This document shows, piece after piece, positions 37,053 through 39,569 of a DNA stretch of 39,569 nt. This stretch comes from Aquisalimonas sp. GTDB taxonomy: Bacteria; Pseudomonadota; Gammaproteobacteria; Nitrococcales; Aquisalimonadaceae. The position numbers and the translations under genes are program-made. Position 1 is the stretch's first letter, and each line of letters starts with the position of its first letter. The notes under the pieces are model-generated. The model saw nothing but the letters and a program-made list of their open reading frames with translations. It was not told the DNA's origin and did not search any database. Location: positions 1 through 39,569 of the forward strand of contig SLBZ01000036.1 in the NCBI GenBank assembly GCA_007126095.1, written 5' to 3'.

Positions 37053-37083
37053 CCGCCCGGCACCGATGGATGGTGCCGGGCGG
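37053..37083. terminator. Strong hairpin between glpK and the converging hydrolase
   Basis: A perfect 12-bp stem (CCGCCCGGCACC and its complement) with a 7-base loop starts 8 bases after the glpK stop and ends 39 bases before the converging hydrolase stop. There is no T-run on either side. Its place and stability suggest a bidirectional terminator or mRNA 3' end stabiliser. Confidence 0.55.
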
Positions 37084-37121
37084 CATGCCCTTCCACGGCC
37101 GCTCCTTCGTTAGGACAGGGC

Positions 37122-38030
37122 TCAGCGCCCGCCGGTGACCCGTTGCCCCGGCCCCGCGCCGGACACCACAGCCCGCCCCAGGAACTCCCGCACCGAGTCC
37201 AGGAAGATGTCGTTGCCGTCACCCGCAACCATGTGGCTGGCGTCGCTGACGTTCACATACTCCGCATGCGGGCAATCCGCGAGAAACGCCCGCGCACCCG
37301 CTTCGCTGAGCACATCGGAGAGCGCACCACGGACCAGCAGCGTCGGCACCCGGAGCTGTCGGGCCCCGTTCTCCAGTCGCTGACGGCGCATCTCGAAATC
37401 CCGGCGTACCTGAAGAAAGGCCGGATCCCAGTGCCAGTAGTAGCGGCCGTCGCTACCCTGGCGCACGTTCTTGGCCAGCCCTTCCGGGTTGGCACTGCGG
37501 CGACGATGGGGCTGATAGCCCTGGATCGCCTCGGCGACTTCATCCAGGCTGGCGAAGCCGTCGGCATGGCGCTGCATGAACGCCATGATCCGGGCGACGC
37601 CGTCGTGCTCCATCTGAGGCGCAATGTCCACGAGCACCAGCGCGGAGACGTCGGCCCGCCGCTCGCCGGCGGCCAACAGACCCACACCGCCACCCATGGA
37701 GGCGCCCACCAGCGCCGCGGGGCGATCACCGAAAGCGCGGATCATGGCGTTGAGGTCATCCACCATGACGCCCTGTTCATACCCGCCTTCACCGGCCCAG
37801 TCCGAATCACCATGGCCACGGGCGTCGAAGGCAACGGCCCGGTAGCCCGCTGCCCCCAGGGCTTCCCCGGCCCCCTTCCAGGCATGACGGGTCTGGCCAC
37901 CGCCGTGCAGCAGCATGACCAGCGGCGCATCCGGATCGCCCCAGGCGTCGGCCGCCAGACGCAGTCCCGCATCCGTGTCGATGGTATACATGGGCTCCGG
38001 CGTCCCCGGAAGTCGCTGTCCCGCGCTCAT
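37122..38030 (-). CDS. Alpha/beta hydrolase
   Basis: 302 residues, no signal peptide. Motifs are the oxyanion LLHGGGQTRHAW, the strand-loop VAFDARGHGDSDW, the nucleophile elbow GASMGG with Ser111, a late Asp in LVRGALSDVLS and a His in SDASHMVAG. An internal Met at 14 is an alternative start, but AGGAG ten bases before the first ATG favours the longer form. It converges with glpK. Substrate unknown; the lid helix is basic and aromatic. Confidence 0.87.
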   Translation of the reverse strand: MSAGQRLPGTPEPMYTIDTDAGLRLAADAWGDPDAPLVMLLHGGGQTRHAWKGAGEALGAAGYRAVAFDARGHGDSDWAGEGGYEQGVMVDDLNAMIRAFGDRPAALVGASMGGGVGLLAAGERRADVSALVLVDIAPQMEHDGVARIMAFMQRHADGFASLDEVAEAIQGYQPHRRRSANPEGLAKNVRQGSDGRYYWHWDPAFLQVRRDFEMRRQRLENGARQLRVPTLLVRGALSDVLSEAGARAFLADCPHAEYVNVSDASHMVAGDGNDIFLDSVREFLGRAVVSGAGPGQRVTGGR

Positions 38031-38054
38031 GCCGTGGCGGCTCCTGTTCTGGTG

Positions 38055-38347
38055 ATGGTGGACCTGGGAGGGTCCACCCTACCGTGGTTTTGGGGCCCGT
38101 GCATGGAGCGGGGCGAAACCTCCGGTGGACCTGAAGGTCCACCCTACGGATGCCGGAATGCCGGAATGCCGGAATGCCGGAATGCCGGAATGCCGGAATG
38201 CCGGATGCCGGATGCCGGATGCCGGATGCCGGATGCCGGGTGCCGGGTGCCGGGTGCCGGGTGCCGGGTGCCGGGTGCCGGGTGCCGGGTGCCGGGTGCG
38301 CGGGGCGCGGGGCGCGGAGGGCGTAGGGTGGACCTTCAGGTCCACCA
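38055..38347. repeat. REPIN-like hairpin repeat cluster, locus 4 (3 copies, expanded)
   Basis: This is the main content of the 337-base gap between the hydrolase and the acyl-CoA dehydrogenase (38031-38367). Copies: 38055-38082 (forward, arms GGTGGACC / GGTCCACC with a longer TGGGAG loop), 38124-38148 (forward, standard) and 38322-38347 (reverse, standard). The inner pair has CTAC tails inward as at the other loci but is 173 bases apart instead of about 30, because a tandem repeat lies between them. Confidence 0.85.
38150..38295. repeat. Composite 7-8 bp tandem repeat (VNTR)
   Basis: 146 bases in three adjoining blocks: six copies of the 8-mer ATGCCGGA (38150-38197), six of the 7-mer ATGCCGG (38198-38239) and eight of the 7-mer GTGCCGG (38240-38295). 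Neighbouring blocks differ by one deleted A or one A-to-G change. It then fades into GC-rich sequence. All units are perfect copies, so the array is young or actively homogenised. Non-coding in context. Confidence 0.95.
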
Positions 38348-38367
38348 CCCCCGCCCAGGCACCGCCG

Positions 38368-39569
38368 CTACAACCACTCCGCCGGCATGGCCCCGACCGC
38401 ATCATCCCCGGCCAGCACCGCCGGCAGCAGCGCTGCCGCCTTCGGCAGCATGTGCTGGGCGTAGAAGCGTGCCGTCACCAGCTTCGCCTGGTAGAAGTCC
38501 GTCTCCGAGGTGCCCCCATCGAGCGCCGCACGCGCCACCAGCGCCGAGCGCGCCAGCAGCGCACCGCCGCACACGTACCCCGCCATCATCAGATACGGTA
38601 CCGCACCAGCCGCCGTCGCCGCCGGATTCTCCCCGTGCGTGCGCACCACGTACTCCGCCGCCTCCCGCAGGGCGGTGATGCCCGCCGTGAGCGGCTCGCC
38701 GATCGCCTTGACGCCACTGTCGGCACTCGCCTCCAGCTCCGCCGCCAGCCCCTCCATCTCGGCAAGCAGCGCCTGCATCGCCGCACCGCCGTCTTTGTAC
38801 GTCTTGCGCCCGATCAGGTCGTTGGCCTGGATGCCCGTGGTGCCCTCGTAGATGGTGGTAATCCGCGCATCCCGGTAGTGCTGCCCCGCACCGGTCTCCT
38901 CCACGTACCCCATGCCGCCGTGGACCTGCACCCCGAGGCTCGCCAGCTCCTGGCCCACCTCCGTGCACCACCCCTTGACGATGGGGATGAGCAGATCCAC
39001 CCGCGCCTGGTGCTGCGCGCGCTCCCTGCCATCGGGGTGGCGGCGGCTCATGTCCATGGACCACGACGCCGAGTAGGCGAGCGCCCGCATCGCCTCGATC
39101 TGGGCGCGCATGGTCAGCATCAGACGCTTCACGTCCGGGTGGTGGAGGATGTTCACCGCCTTTGAGGGGTCGCCCCCGGCCGGCGTGCCCTGGACGCGAT
39201 CCGAGGCGTACCAGCGCGCCTGCTGGTAGGCGCGGTCGGCAATGGCCAGCCCCTGCACACCCACCTTGTGGCGCGCCTCGTTCATCATGGTGAACATGTA
39301 CATCAGCCCCTTGCCCTCCTCGCCGACCAGGTAGCCGATGGCACCCCCCTGGTCGCCGTAGGACATGGTGCAGGTGGGGCTCGCGTGGATGCCGATCTTG
39401 TGCTCGGTGTTCACGCAGCGCACGTCGTTCGCCTCGCCCGGGTTGCCGTCGGCATCGGGCAGGTACTTCGGCACGATGAACAGCGAGATCCCCTTCACCC
39501 CCGCCGGCGCATCCGGCGTGCGCGCGAGCACCAGGTGAATGATGTTCTCCGCGCAGTCGTGCTCGCCCC
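38368..39569 (-). CDS. Acyl-CoA dehydrogenase, C-terminal part (N-terminus beyond window)
   Basis: About 400 C-terminal residues of a flavin acyl-CoA dehydrogenase; the start lies past base 39569. Visible are EHDCAENIIHLVLAR, HKIGIHASPTCTM, NEARHKVGVQGLAIADRAY, HGGMGYVEETGAGQHYRDA and RITTIYEGTTGIQANDLIGR, the last holding the usual C-terminal flavin region. A further domain of about 130 residues at the end (ALREAAEYVVRTHGENPAA onward) is that of the long subgroup that includes DmdC, the methylmercaptopropionyl-CoA dehydrogenase. Substrate unproven. Confidence 0.92.
   Translation of the reverse strand, partial: GEHDCAENIIHLVLARTPDAPAGVKGISLFIVPKYLPDADGNPGEANDVRCVNTEHKIGIHASPTCTMSYGDQGGAIGYLVGEEGKGLMYMFTMMNEARHKVGVQGLAIADRAYQQARWYASDRVQGTPAGGDPSKAVNILHHPDVKRLMLTMRAQIEAMRALAYSASWSMDMSRRHPDGRERAQHQARVDLLIPIVKGWCTEVGQELASLGVQVHGGMGYVEETGAGQHYRDARITTIYEGTTGIQANDLIGRKTYKDGGAAMQALLAEMEGLAAELEASADSGVKAIGEPLTAGITALREAAEYVVRTHGENPAATAAGAVPYLMMAGYVCGGALLARSALVARAALDGGTSETDFYQAKLVTARFYAQHMLPKAAALLPAVLAGDDAVGAMPAEWL

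Noticed and set aside
38150..38295. Tandem array taken as iterons of a replication origin
   Set aside because: Units are 7-8 bp with no spacer, there is no replication gene or DnaA box cluster nearby, and the neighbours are ordinary metabolic genes.
38125..38405. Open frames that translate the tandem repeat into repeated GMPECRNA-type peptides
   Set aside because: The frame changes between 8-mer and 7-mer blocks, the frames run into hairpin repeats, and there is no ribosome binding site; the array is non-coding.

Overview
This is a GC-rich (by eye roughly two-thirds G+C), gene-dense chromosomal stretch from a gammaproteobacterium. The evidence for that class is the mix of genes usually confined to it: RdgC, NudE, RsmJ, a DUF2835 protein, the tesA/ybbA/ybbP trio, trxA-rho, and a complete gspC-N operon. 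Many proteins are rich in Asp and Glu (GspC, GspH and GspI especially). Together with PHA and acetate metabolism genes, this suggests a halophilic member of the Ectothiorhodospiraceae or a relative, but that placement is inference. I see no tRNA, rRNA, CRISPR array, transposase or prophage.

Layout: 1-1504, rho (cut by the window edge) and trxA on the minus strand. 1793-14390, a plus-strand type II secretion operon gspCDEFGHIJKLMN that runs into nudE and cysQ with almost no gaps. 14560-20012, a minus-strand run phaJ-DUF432-mscS-fabI-pta-ackA-DUF2007 that joins enoyl-CoA hydration, a mechanosensitive channel, enoyl-ACP reduction and the acetyl-CoA/acetyl-phosphate/acetate route. 20067-23867, the ybbA-ybbP ABC exporter genes divergent from tesA. 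24134-26795, rdgC, purK and purE. 26861-31157, an alpha/beta hydrolase, a small protein resembling a flagellar rod, an HDOD protein, DUF2835 and the class I PHA synthase phaC. 31169-37045, rsmJ and then the glycerol regulon glpR-glpD-glpF-glpK with visible operator-like sites. 37122-39569, another alpha/beta hydrolase and the C-terminal part of an acyl-CoA dehydrogenase.

The least expected feature is a family of palindromic repeats in gaps between genes. Eleven copies of a hairpin (arms GGTGGACCT / AGGTCCACC, followed by CTAC) occur at four loci, always arranged so that the CTAC tails point inward, like REPINs (inverted pairs of REP sequences). One copy carries a paired base change in both arms, which keeps the stem intact. 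At the fourth locus a composite 7-8 bp tandem repeat of 146 bp lies inside the pair. A second, unrelated inverted pair sits inside the secretion operon between gspE and gspF. Both families share the hairpin core CTGAAG.

Metabolically, the window links carbon overflow and storage: PhaJ and PhaC for PHA, Pta and AckA for acetate, the Glp system for glycerol, plus two hydrolases and an acyl-CoA dehydrogenase. The secretion operon supplies every inner- and outer-membrane part of a type II system except the prepilin peptidase GspO, which must be encoded elsewhere.
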